A stretch of DNA of 64,000 nucleotides. Origin: Bacillus sp. OV322. GTDB lineage: Bacteria; Bacillota; Bacilli; Bacillales; DSM-1321. Positions 7,861 through 15,674 of the stretch are shown here, in pieces (the stretch's first letter is position 1; each line of letters opens with the position of its first letter). The stretch is taken from assembly GCF_900112495.1 (NCBI RefSeq), contig NZ_FOMA01000007.1, positions 124,001 to 188,000 on the forward strand, read 5' to 3'. The translations under genes and the position numbers were made by a program. Under the pieces are notes generated by a model. It was given only the letters and a program-made list of their open reading frames with translations, was not told the DNA's origin and did not search any database.

Positions 7861-8948
7861 TTCTCCACCTGCTTTAAACGTGATGTAATTTTAAGGTCTT
7901 TCCCGATTCTCTCCACCTTCTCAAATTCCAGGGAATATGCATCAGGCATCATCTTCACATTCAGGTCTCCGAACATACCGTGAGCTTTTCTGCCGGCGAG
8001 TTTCGGAGCGATATACGTTATCATTCTGCCTACAGCATGTTCCTTCAAAAAGCTGGCATTCACTTCGGAGCCTCCTTCTACATAAAGAGAAGTGATTCCC
8101 CGTTTTGCCAGTAGCTTCAATACATCCATAATTTTTATAGAATCAGATGGCATTCTCAACACTTTAACTTTGTCTGACTCTATGCGATCTATATTTTTTT
8201 GTTCAGCCTCTGAACCTGTAATAATAAGGGTCTCAGCCGTTTCATCTTTTATTGCCGCACAATCTTTTGGCGTCCTTAAATGAGTATCCAGGATGATGCG
8301 GACGGGCTGCCTTGCTTCCCGGTTTATTCTGTTGGTCAGCCGCGGATTATCCTTTAAAACTGTATTGACTCCCACTAGGATAGCGTCATGCCGGCTTCTT
8401 TCCCTGTGAACGTCGAGCCTTGATTCTTCACAAGTGATCCACTTGCTGTCACCCGATTCTGCAGCTGTTTTTCCATCAAGAGTCACAGCCTGCTTCATCG
8501 TGACAAATGGGGTGCCGGTCCTGATAAAATGAAAAAACACTTCATTCAGCTCGTCACCCTTTTCTGACAAAAGTCCGCTATGAACCTCTATGCCGGCTTC
8601 TTCAAGCATCTTGATTCCTTTTCCTGCAACAAGAGGATTAGGATCTGCTGAGGATATATACACTCTTTTTATTCCCGCCTTTATAAGAGCAGCTGCACAT
8701 GGAGGAGTTTTTCCGAAATGGCTGCACGGCTCCAGTGTTACATACATGGTGGCATCCCTTGCTTTATCGCCAGCCATTTTAAGAGCATGTATTTCTGCAT
8801 GATCTTCCCCTGCTTTCAAATGCGCTCCCATTCCGGCAATCTCCCCATCTTTGACTATGACAGCACCAACCGCCGGATTAGGCGAAGTTTGGCCTGCAGC
8901 CGCGGCAGCAAGACCTAAAGCAATCTTCATATACTCTTGATCGTTCAT
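7842..8948 (-). CDS. ribD: Bifunctional riboflavin deaminase / 5-amino-6-(5-phosphoribosylamino)uracil reductase
   Basis: Performs steps two and three of riboflavin synthesis. The N-terminal deaminase domain has the zinc motif HAEIHALKMAG with PCSHFGKTPPC; the C-terminal reductase domain contains TLDGKTAAESGDSKWITCEE and the nucleotide-binding VEGGSEVNASFL. At 368 aa it matches B. subtilis RibD. It is the first gene after the FMN riboswitch leader. Confidence 0.97.
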   Translation of the reverse strand: MNDQEYMKIALGLAAAAAGQTSPNPAVGAVIVKDGEIAGMGAHLKAGEDHAEIHALKMAGDKARDATMYVTLEPCSHFGKTPPCAAALIKAGIKRVYISSADPNPLVAGKGIKMLEEAGIEVHSGLLSEKGDELNEVFFHFIRTGTPFVTMKQAVTLDGKTAAESGDSKWITCEESRLDVHRERSRHDAILVGVNTVLKDNPRLTNRINREARQPVRIILDTHLRTPKDCAAIKDETAETLIITGSEAEQKNIDRIESDKVKVLRMPSDSIKIMDVLKLLAKRGITSLYVEGGSEVNASFLKEHAVGRMITYIAPKLAGRKAHGMFGDLNVKMMPDAYSLEFEKVERIGKDLKITSRLKQVEKCSQES

Positions 8949-8989
8949 TCATTCACCCTCTTTTCCTGTTTCGGACCATATAGGTCCTT

Positions 8990-9030
8990 CTGAAAAAATA
9001 AAAACCTCTCAGGGATTCCTAAGAGGTTTT
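8990..9030 (-). terminator. Riboswitch-controlled leader terminator
   Basis: On the minus strand AAAACCTCT pairs with AGAGGTTTT and runs into TTTTTATTTTTT. It lies between the FMN aptamer and ribD, where FMN binding would favour termination. Confidence 0.85.
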
Positions 9031-9125
9031 AAGGGAGAATATGGATTTTTTAGTCATAACCAAATAAGCCTATTACAAAATATTTTTTTGCTCCAGACCT
9101 TACGATTTATGTCTTTTTTTTCCAT

Positions 9126-9252
9126 ACGTCCTTCTCCCATCCAGACTATACTGTCGGCTTTGGAATTTCACCAAATCCTGCCTTATTCAGGCTCGCGGGC
9201 TTAGAATTACTTCATCACCGCCGGTTGGGATTCTCACCCGACCCCGAAGGAC
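9126..9252 (-). ncRNA. FMN riboswitch (RFN element)
   Basis: Reading the minus strand from about 9252: CCTTCGGGGTCGGGTGAGAA, then CCCAACCGGCGGTGATG, the variable stem, AGCCCGCGAGCC, ATTTGGTGAAATTCCAAAGC, and finally CCGACAGTATAGTCTGGATG with GGGAGAAGG. These are the canonical conserved blocks of the six-helix RFN aptamer in the right order. It precedes the ribDEBAH operon, as in Bacillus. Confidence 0.98.
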
Positions 9253-9390
9253 TGCGTATTTATGAATTTTCATGTATTGCAATCAAATCTGCACCTTATC
9301 ACCAATTTGACAGATTCAGCAGTAAGTAAGCCATGCTCTGTGTCCTTTCTGATTGGTCAAATTTGATTAACTAAGATACTATCACTTTAC

Positions 9391-9426
9391 TAAAAAAAGA
9401 ACAAGGAACTTATGTCCTTGTTCTTT
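9391..9426 (-). terminator. Terminator of the 9460-10011 gene
   Basis: AAAGAACAAGGA and TCCTTGTTCTTT form a 12-bp stem with a 6-nt loop. The minus-strand transcript continues into a run of T, directly after the gene. Confidence 0.85.
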
Positions 9427-9459
9427 GAAGACTTTGAAATAAAGAAATTGCCTAATTGC

Positions 9460-10011
9460 TTACTTCAGCCAGCTATATTCATGATGAATTCTTTTTTTGA
9501 AGTATTCCAGATTTCCCATATAGTGCCTTTGATTCATATAAACAATTAACAAAACTGCTGCATTGACTGCTATGCTTGTCCAAAAGGCAAAATCAAAATT
9601 TTTGAAGTACAAGATACCGATCAGCAGATTTACAATTAATGCAAGAAGAAGACTGCAGGACGCAGCTCTTAAATCACCCGCAGTTTCAAGAAGCCTGTTG
9701 TGCCTCACTCTCATTTTTTCTCCATTCACATGAATGGAGAAAAACACTTCAAGCTCATACTCCTCGCTGTAATAGAGATTTCTATTTTTCAAAACCGATC
9801 CGAAAAACATGCTGATTTGATAAATGATATACCCTGCAGGAAGCCCGGCCCCTGCTAAGATTATGGCCGCCCCAGCAAGCCAGGCACCGTCTTCACCTTT
9901 TACTTCTGGCAGGCTATATGACTGGTCTGCTAATATATAAACCAAAACTCCACCTATAAATATCCATCCTGGAATAATCGATCTTATTAGATTCTTTCTC
10001 TCTGCACTCAC
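9460..10011 (-). CDS. Uncharacterised four-helix membrane protein
   Basis: The frame extends to 10134, but residues 1 to about 30 of that version are encoded by the mobile repeat at 10042-10192. A GTG at 10011 with AGGTG 6 bp upstream is the better start and gives 183 aa. There are four predicted membrane helices in two pairs, separated by a polar segment (YYSEEYELEVFFSIHVNGEK), and a basic C-terminus ending HHEYSWLK. I do not recognise the family. It stands alone between the riboflavin leader and the repeat, with its own terminator. Confidence 0.7.
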   Translation of the reverse strand: MSAERKNLIRSIIPGWIFIGGVLVYILADQSYSLPEVKGEDGAWLAGAAIILAGAGLPAGYIIYQISMFFGSVLKNRNLYYSEEYELEVFFSIHVNGEKMRVRHNRLLETAGDLRAASCSLLLALIVNLLIGILYFKNFDFAFWTSIAVNAAVLLIVYMNQRHYMGNLEYFKKRIHHEYSWLK

Positions 10012-10041
10012 TTTTTTCACCTGCTTTCCTTTTAAATGAAT

Positions 10042-10192
10042 GGCTGTCTTCGTAAACTTTGCAATAAGGAACATGAGGGCTGGTTTCCGCTCCTGGATAC
10101 TCCCCCTAATCCCATCTCGAACCTTACGCTCCAATCAACCCGATTAACAATGGAATCGTCCCATAAAAAACAATAATCTTTTAAAAAGAGCC
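10042..10192 (+). mobile_element. MITE-like element, copy A (internally deleted, 151 bp)
   Basis: Starts GGCTGTCTTCGTAAACTTTG and ends in an inverted version (TTTTAAAAAGAGCC). It is flanked by a perfect 8-bp direct repeat AAATGAAT (10034-10041 and 10193-10200), the footprint of transposition. The central part keeps GGTTTCCGCTCC and CTTACGCTCCAATCAACCC but lacks about 75 bp compared with full copies at 29112 and 41352. There is no coding capacity, so it would need a transposase supplied in trans. Confidence 0.88.
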
Positions 10193-10398
10193 AAATGAAT
10201 AAACGGCGCCATCTAGTTATTGATCATGAACTTCCTCGAACCTTTAAAAAATGGCTGCACACTGCCAAGTTTTTTTCCTGCATATGTTTTGACTCTGCAT
10301 TTCTAAAAATGTTAGGCTTTTTGGTAGAAATAACACTTTGAATGCCATCGTTTTTATTCTTGCTAATTTAAGAGTAATATAAGCTGGGAGGCTATAAC

Positions 10399-11430
10399 AT
10401 GGGTACAATGGACCAAAAAGAAATTCAGCTTGCAAACCGTCCAAAAGGGTTGCCTAGTATTGAGGACTTTGAATTTGTAACACGTGAAATCCCGGTTCCC
10501 GGGGAAAGCGAAATATTGGTCAGAACTCTTTATCTTTCAGTTGATCCTTATATGAGGGGAAGAATGCAGGATACTAAATCTTATATTCCTCCTTTTAAGC
10601 TTCATGAACCTATTTCTGGCGGAGTGATTGCCGAAGTGGCAGAATCTAAGTCTCCACATTTCAAACAGGGAGACGTAGTGATCGGAAATCTAAATTGGGC
10701 AGAATATTCGGTGGTGACCGAAAAAGAAATCCGGATCATTGATCCATCTGTTGCACCGGTTACAACCCATTTGGGCATTTTAGGGATGCCAGGATTAACG
10801 GCTTACTTTGGACTGCTGGATATTGGGCAGCCCAAGGAAGGCGAAACGGTTGTAGTCTCAGGCGCAGCCGGGGCAGTGGGATCCGTTGTTGGCCAGATTG
10901 CCAAAATTAAAGGAGCTCGCGTTGTAGGGTTAGCTGGTTCAGAAGAAAAAATCAGCTTGCTGAAGAACGAGTTTGGTTTTGATGAAGCAATTAATTATAA
11001 AACAGCCCAAAATATCCAGGAAGCATTGTCTGAGGCATGTCCGGACGGAATTGATGTTTATTTTGATAATGTAGGCGGCGAGATAACGGATGCTGTGTTT
11101 ACTTTATTGAATAAAAATGCCAGAATTCCGCTGTGCGGTTCTATTTCCTCCTACAATGTCGAGGGTGAAGATCTTGGTCCCCGCATTCAGACAGCGATGA
11201 TTAAAACTAGTGCCTTAATGAAGGGATTTACAGTTGGAGATTACGCCTCCCGCTTCAAGGAAGGAGCAGCCCAATTAGGAAAATGGCTGCAAGAAGGAAA
11301 ACTTCAATATGAAGAAACAATCATCGAAGGATTCGAAAATACACCAGAAGCTTTTCTGGGACTCTTTAAAGGAACCAACCTTGGAAAGCAGCTGGTAAAA
11401 ACATCACATCCAAAATATGCAAAGCTTTAA
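10399..11430 (+). CDS. NADPH-dependent oxidoreductase, leukotriene B4 dehydrogenase/CurA type
   Basis: Medium-chain dehydrogenase/reductase lacking catalytic zinc, 343 aa. Family features: YLSVDPYMRGRM near residue 47, GMPGLTAYFGLLDIG near residue 130, the Rossmann loop VVVSGAAGAVGSVVGQIAK and DVYFDNVGGEITDAV. Relatives reduce the double bond of alpha,beta-unsaturated ketones and aldehydes (curcumin reductase CurA, B. subtilis YfmJ). Start ATG at 10399 has GGGAGG 7 bp before it. It is monocistronic and divergent from nothing; its proximity to the aromatic cluster may be coincidence. Confidence 0.92.
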   Translation: MGTMDQKEIQLANRPKGLPSIEDFEFVTREIPVPGESEILVRTLYLSVDPYMRGRMQDTKSYIPPFKLHEPISGGVIAEVAESKSPHFKQGDVVIGNLNWAEYSVVTEKEIRIIDPSVAPVTTHLGILGMPGLTAYFGLLDIGQPKEGETVVVSGAAGAVGSVVGQIAKIKGARVVGLAGSEEKISLLKNEFGFDEAINYKTAQNIQEALSEACPDGIDVYFDNVGGEITDAVFTLLNKNARIPLCGSISSYNVEGEDLGPRIQTAMIKTSALMKGFTVGDYASRFKEGAAQLGKWLQEGKLQYEETIIEGFENTPEAFLGLFKGTNLGKQLVKTSHPKYAKL

Positions 11431-11524
11431 AAAATCAGAGCGGCAGACTACTGAACCTGCTAAACGACAATTTAAACACGGAGATTTTTCTCCTTCGATA
11501 TTCAGAAAAATTGCTCGTGCGGAT

Positions 11525-11680
11525 TTAAGATTTAGCGGCATTTATGCTAAGTACAATTAAAAACGAAACGTATATGGCAATCCACGTATATACATGATTA
11601 ATAGTTAAACTAACAATTAGTATAAGCAAATATATGAAAAGGGAGCAATGCAAAGTTGTAAGGCATCGCTCCCTTTTCAT
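11525..11680 (-). CDS. Possible small two-helix membrane protein
   Basis: From the ATG at 11680 the frame gives 51 aa (MKRERCLTTLHC..., then two hydrophobic helices, ending NAAKS). The ribosome binding site is weak, and the first codons lie inside a long hairpin (ATGAAAAGGGAGC / GCTCCCTTTTCAT, about 11636-11682) that may be the terminator of the oxidoreductase gene. A real gene and a chance frame are about equally likely. Confidence 0.3.
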   Translation of the reverse strand: MKRERCLTTLHCSLFIYLLILIVSLTINHVYTWIAIYVSFLIVLSINAAKS

Positions 11681-11817
11681 ATTTAGTTTCCCTTCAAATT
11701 GGAAATACACCTTAACAAAAATTTAGTGTTGACAAGCATTCCAAATTTAAACAACTATCTCCCAAAAATCGCAGAAGAAATTACACAGCGGTATTCATTT
11801 TTTTACCTTTTCTTAGC

Positions 11818-12597
11818 TCAATGAATCTGAAAAGATACTTGACCCATTTGATCATATTCCGTTATTACATGGTCACCTTTCTTTAAGGAGACAGCCTCCG
11901 TCATTCCTCCTGTCAGAATGATGAAACCCTTTTTAATCTTCCCCTTTTTTTCCTCATGCAGCATGGTAGACAACATCGCAACAGAGTTTGCGGGATTTCC
12001 TAGGACCGCTGAACTTTTCCCGCACGCTCTTACCTCCCCGTTTATGGCCATGGTTACCTCAATCGAATCCACTGCAAAATCATGAGGTCTGTATAATCTA
12101 CTCCCCAAAATAACCCTTGATGCAGAAGTGTTATCGGCGATCACATCGGGTAGTTGAAACCGAAAATTCTCATATCGGCTATCAATAATCTCAAGGGCAG
12201 GCAGAATCCATTGCGTTTTTTCTAAAACTTGTTCACCCGTAATACCTGGTCCTTCAATATCTTCCCCAAGTATAAACGCAATCTCAGCCTCCACCTTGGG
12301 ATGGATGAAATCTTCCATTATGATTTGACCTTGATTTGGTATATTCATATAGTCAAGAATGTACCCGTAAATAGGGACACCGATTTTCATTTGTTCCATT
12401 TTTGTCCGACTGGTAAGGCCCATCTTGTAAGCCGTCACCTTATGGCCAGAGTCAATTTTTAACTTTAGCAGTTCCTGTTGTACCTTATATCCCATTGCTA
12501 AATTAAAATCTGCATGCTGATCGGTAATACAAGAAATTGCTTGTTTCTGTTTCTCAGCTTTGATTAAACTCTGAGCAATACCCCTGTAGTTAAGCAT
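11818..12597 (-). CDS. 2-keto-4-pentenoate hydratase / 4-oxalocrotonate decarboxylase family
   Basis: The 259-aa protein belongs to the FAH-like fold family acting after ring cleavage of catechols (hydratase DmpE/MhpD or decarboxylase DmpH). Visible motifs are YKMGLTSRTKMEQM, the metal-ligand region HPKVEAEIAFILGEDI, the segment LPALEIIDSRYENFRF and VIADNTSASRVILG. Which of the two reactions it catalyses cannot be told from sequence alone. It is the last gene of a minus-strand operon, 11 bp after a tautomerase, and next to an extradiol dioxygenase, which together look like a short meta-cleavage route. Confidence 0.85.
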   Translation of the reverse strand: MLNYRGIAQSLIKAEKQKQAISCITDQHADFNLAMGYKVQQELLKLKIDSGHKVTAYKMGLTSRTKMEQMKIGVPIYGYILDYMNIPNQGQIIMEDFIHPKVEAEIAFILGEDIEGPGITGEQVLEKTQWILPALEIIDSRYENFRFQLPDVIADNTSASRVILGSRLYRPHDFAVDSIEVTMAINGEVRACGKSSAVLGNPANSVAMLSTMLHEEKKGKIKKGFIILTGGMTEAVSLKKGDHVITEYDQMGQVSFQIH

Positions 12598-12608
12598 TGA
12601 TATCCTCC

Positions 12609-12800
12609 CTATTCCAGCATCTCACTTTTTAGCATATCTCCCACCGCAAAACGATTCTTGGGAACTTCATTCACAATAACACGAATACTTTTCATAGGAG
12701 CCCCAAGCGAATCGTGAACAGTACGTGCAACATTACGTATACATGTTTCAATTGTTTCTTGATCTCTACCTTCAATCAATGTAATTTGAATAATCGGCAT
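12609..12800 (-). CDS. 4-oxalocrotonate (2-hydroxymuconate) tautomerase
   Basis: A 63-aa member of the tautomerase superfamily. After removal of Met the N-terminal Pro (P-I-I-Q-I-T) is the catalytic base, and the hydrophobic beta-alpha-beta pattern and the VIVNEVPKNRFAVGD block are family hallmarks. It would isomerise 2-hydroxymuconate to 4-oxalocrotonate. The gene lies between DoxX and the hydratase/decarboxylase; a weak hairpin (12834-12880) separates it from DoxX. Confidence 0.88.
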   Translation of the reverse strand: MPIIQITLIEGRDQETIETCIRNVARTVHDSLGAPMKSIRVIVNEVPKNRFAVGDMLKSEMLE

Positions 12801-12890
12801 AGGCTATCCCTCCACGTAATAAATGACAAAAAGAAAGCACTACCTCTGGAAATGAAGTAATGCCTTATTAAAAGTGCTTATTCAAGGGAA

Positions 12891-13319
12891 TTAGATGATA
12901 GATGTTGTTTTTTCCTTCTCTTGTCCTTTAAAAATAAAGGAATCCAGTGCGTAAGCATTAGATCCGGTAATAGCAAGAGATACTGCTATTGCTAAGAATG
13001 CCAAATCCAATTCATATCCGGCCATCTTTCCATTTCCTAAAAAACCTACATCTAATTTCACCTTTACGATGGCTCCTACCATTAACAGGACAAACAAAGC
13101 AGATACAAATCTGGTAAATAACCCAAATACTAACGCAAGACCGCCCACAACTTCAATTACAGCAACTCCATAAGCTAGGAATCCAGGCAGTCCAATACTT
13201 TCAAACCACCCAACTGTATTTTCAATTCCGCCCTGGAATTTGGTTAATCCATGAATAAAGAAAGTTATTCCTAATACGACTCTTAAAAGTAAACTGCTTA
13301 TTTTAAAATGGTTATTCAT
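12891..13319 (-). CDS. DoxX family membrane protein
   Basis: The 142-aa protein has four hydrophobic helices and the DoxX signature near the N-terminus (LLLRVVLGITFFIHGLTKFQ). In B. subtilis the DoxX-like MhqP is encoded beside the MhqO dioxygenase in the quinone-response mhqNOP operon, and here too it neighbours a dioxygenase. The start is 24 bp after the dioxygenase stop with a good AGGAGG-type site, so it is cotranscribed. Biochemical role unknown. Confidence 0.9.
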   Translation of the reverse strand: MNNHFKISSLLLRVVLGITFFIHGLTKFQGGIENTVGWFESIGLPGFLAYGVAVIEVVGGLALVFGLFTRFVSALFVLLMVGAIVKVKLDVGFLGNGKMAGYELDLAFLAIAVSLAITGSNAYALDSFIFKGQEKEKTTSII

Positions 13320-13343
13320 TTTTCTTTCCTCCTAGTAAATTTA

Positions 13344-14129
13344 CTACAATCCAAACTGCCAAACACTATGACTAAGATTCCCGTATCGATAACTGCGGTG
13401 CAATAGTCTGGCATTTCTTTCTTGATCTGCTGCCCCCATAGCATAAATGATTGGAATAAAGTGTTCCTTTCCGTATAAAGGTACTGCCATATCAGCAGCA
13501 GGAGCCAACGAGTCATAATTAAATAATGATTCTAAATCCCAATTGTTTATATGCTCACCTAGCCAATCATCGAAATTAAGAGCCCATTTATCTATTGATC
13601 CATCATCGTTACCCATTTTTAAGGCTCTTAGGTTATGAACAGTTCCTCCACTAGCAATAATAAGGATATCCTTCTCTCTGAGTTTTGTTAGTGACTTTCC
13701 AATTCGATATTGCTCCTCTGGCTTAAGATGAGCGTTTACAGACATTGAAATGACCGGAACATCTGCATTGGGAAAAAGCATCTTGAGAACTACCCAGGCT
13801 CCATGATCTAATCCACGTGTGGAATCAATTCCATAAGGAATACCCAGTTTTGTGAAACTGTCTGTAATATCCTTAGTGACTTCCTTTTTGCCCTTAGCAG
13901 GATATTTAATGCGGTATAAAGCATCTGGAAATCCACCGAAGTCATAAATCGTCTCAAATTCATCTACATCACTCACCTTTTGAGTAGATGATTCCCAGTG
14001 TGCCGAAAACAGTACAATTGCTTTGGGACTTGGAAGTGTTTTGCCTAACGATTGTAAAAACTGAGTATATTCATTATTTTCAATGGCTAAAAGTGGTGCT
14101 CCGTGAGCAACAAATAAAGACGGCAGCAT
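13344..14129 (-). CDS. Class III extradiol ring-cleavage dioxygenase, LigB/DODA family
   Basis: The 261-aa protein fits the single-domain LigB-type dioxygenases (4,5-DOPA dioxygenase-like, E. coli YgiD). Histidines expected to bind the metal appear in LFVAHGAPLLA (about residue 9) and VLFSAHWESS (about residue 44); the active-site LDHGAWVVLKMLFP and the IASGGTVHNLRAL block are conserved. Members open catechol-type rings or are induced by quinones. The substrate is unknown. It sits in an operon after an esterase and before DoxX, tautomerase and hydratase genes. Confidence 0.9.
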   Translation of the reverse strand: MLPSLFVAHGAPLLAIENNEYTQFLQSLGKTLPSPKAIVLFSAHWESSTQKVSDVDEFETIYDFGGFPDALYRIKYPAKGKKEVTKDITDSFTKLGIPYGIDSTRGLDHGAWVVLKMLFPNADVPVISMSVNAHLKPEEQYRIGKSLTKLREKDILIIASGGTVHNLRALKMGNDDGSIDKWALNFDDWLGEHINNWDLESLFNYDSLAPAADMAVPLYGKEHFIPIIYAMGAADQERNARLLHRSYRYGNLSHSVWQFGL

Positions 14130-14154
14130 GTCCTATTCCTCCCTTATCTTTTTA

Positions 14155-14799
14155 TTATTGACTTAAATTATTAAGGATCCATTTCGTAAAATCTTTTTGG
14201 TTCTTTAATGAAACTGTATGCCCTTCAGAATAGGATTGAAAGGTTACTTGTGCACCTAATCCATGAAGGAAATCATTGCTTTCTAATCCCCATTGATAAG
14301 GCAGAACGGTGTCAAGTTCGCCGTGAGAAATAAACAAAGAAAGCTGATCAACAGGTTTAATACTGTATTCTTCCTTGACGAATCCGGGAATATATCCACT
14401 CAGAGCAACAATTCCTTTGATTCTATTTCCTAATGTTAAGCCAAGCGTCATGGATACAATGGCTCCCTGGCTAAATCCAAGTAGATATAAATAATCGTGA
14501 TTTAGTGGATATTGTTCAGTTGCATAATCAATAAAACTAGTCAACTGAATGATTGCATGGTCAAATACTTCCCTGTGCGGTTTTCCATATCCTTGAATGG
14601 AAAAATAGGCGAAGCCCGGTGGTTGAGATAATGGGCCGCGAACACTAAAAATGTAAAACCTTTCTTCTAACCCATCGACTATCGGCAACATATTTTGTTC
14701 ATTGCTACCCATTCCATGCATGACAAAAATAGCAGGATAGGTTTTATCGGGCTCAACCTGTGATGGTTTGTGAAGTTCATAAATCATGGGTGAATTCAA
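14155..14799 (-). CDS. Carboxylesterase / phospholipase-type alpha/beta hydrolase (MhqD-like)
   Basis: The 214-aa hydrolase has oxyanion region MHGMGSNEQNMLP, nucleophile elbow GFSQG (Ser near residue 109), an acid in SHGELDTVLP and a His in YSEGHTVS. It resembles B. subtilis MhqD, an esterase of the quinone-induced MhqR regulon. The start is TTG at 14799 preceded by GATGAGG. It is the first gene of the operon, 228-238 bp from the divergent regulator start depending on which regulator start is used. Confidence 0.88.
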   Translation of the reverse strand: MNSPMIYELHKPSQVEPDKTYPAIFVMHGMGSNEQNMLPIVDGLEERFYIFSVRGPLSQPPGFAYFSIQGYGKPHREVFDHAIIQLTSFIDYATEQYPLNHDYLYLLGFSQGAIVSMTLGLTLGNRIKGIVALSGYIPGFVKEEYSIKPVDQLSLFISHGELDTVLPYQWGLESNDFLHGLGAQVTFQSYSEGHTVSLKNQKDFTKWILNNLSQ

Positions 14800-14867
14800 A
14801 TTACCTCATCCCTTCTTGGATTATTACTCTAAAGAAACCAAACATAAATTTTTATTAATGTAGAATT

Positions 14868-14937
14868 AATATTCATATTAGGAAACAAAAGGTCAAAAAA
14901 AATAATTACTGCGCATTTGTTTTCTTCTATGAATATT
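14868..14937. promoter_or_regulatory. Candidate operator pair in divergent intergenic region
   Basis: AATATTCATA (14868-14877) and TATGAATATT (14928-14937) are exact inverse copies 50 bp apart between the aromatic operon and its divergent regulator. The left site extends to ATATTCATATTA, which recurs at about 15646 behind the regulator gene. The arrangement suits looping by an XRE-type repressor; the assignment is inferred from position. Confidence 0.4.
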
Positions 14938-15036
14938 TGTTATCTATAAAATAACAGCGAATCAGGTAGAATGTCAATGTTTTTTTTGCTAATATATAAA
15001 TAAGTTTCTTAAGAAAAAACACTAGAGGTGATTAAG

Positions 15037-15576
15037 CTGGATATTGGAATAAAAATTCGAGCTATACGAAACAGAAAGAAAATTACCATTGCACAAATGT
15101 GTGAAGGAACAGGTCTTTCTAAAGGTTTCATAAGCAATGTTGAAAACAATAATACTTCACCTTCTATTAATACACTAAGTACCATTGCAAATTTTCTAGG
15201 GGTTCCTTTGCCTTATTTACTTTTAGAGAAGAAACAACACATGCGTGTTGTTAGACAAGATGAAAGAACAAATTCTTCGTTTAATAATTTAAAGATAGAG
15301 CATTTGGCTTCAAAGGGGGGCCTAAGGACCATGATAGTTGAATTCCCCCCCGGAGCCTCCATTGGGGAGCCAAATTCACACGAGGGAGAAGAGTGTCATT
15401 TAGTATTAGAAGGGAAAATTCTGGCTGAACAAGGAGAGGACTCCTTTATTGTAGAAGAAGGTGACTCCTTTAGCTGGAATGCGAGTGTCCCTCACTTCGT
15501 GAAAAACATTGGTGATCGCAATGCAGTTGTCTTCATCTCAATTTATTCTGATACTGAATTGAAGGATATATTATAA
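15037..15576 (+). CDS. XRE-family regulator with C-terminal cupin
   Basis: N-terminal helix-turn-helix (IGIKIRAIRNRKKITIAQMC, then GLSKGFISNVENNNTSPSIN) and a C-terminal cupin (about residues 95-175) with HEGEECHLVLEG. This is the SinR/PuuR-like small-molecule-sensing design. It diverges from the aromatic operon and is its likely regulator. The start is unclear: the only good ribosome binding site (AGAGGTG) is 6 bp before a CTG at 15037, and family members begin at this residue. The in-frame GTG at 15028 lies inside the binding site itself. A CTG start is rare; 179 aa from it. Confidence 0.85.
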   Translation: MDIGIKIRAIRNRKKITIAQMCEGTGLSKGFISNVENNNTSPSINTLSTIANFLGVPLPYLLLEKKQHMRVVRQDERTNSSFNNLKIEHLASKGGLRTMIVEFPPGASIGEPNSHEGEECHLVLEGKILAEQGEDSFIVEEGDSFSWNASVPHFVKNIGDRNAVVFISIYSDTELKDIL

Positions 15577-15583
15577 AAACAAT

Positions 15584-15618
15584 GGGTTGCTGTAACAGCT
15601 GTAGCAACCCTTCTTCTT
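15584..15618 (+). terminator. Terminator after the XRE-cupin regulator
   Basis: GGGTTGCT and AGCAACCC form the stem around a self-complementary loop, followed by TTCTTCTTT. Confidence 0.75.
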
Positions 15619-15674
15619 TATCTGTTGACTCTGACAATAGATATTCATATTAAAGATGCCATTCATCGTAGCCA

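Noticed and set aside
10244-10444. Minus-strand frame over the start of the oxidoreductase gene
   Set aside because: Overlaps a well-supported gene start and its ribosome binding site; no motifs.
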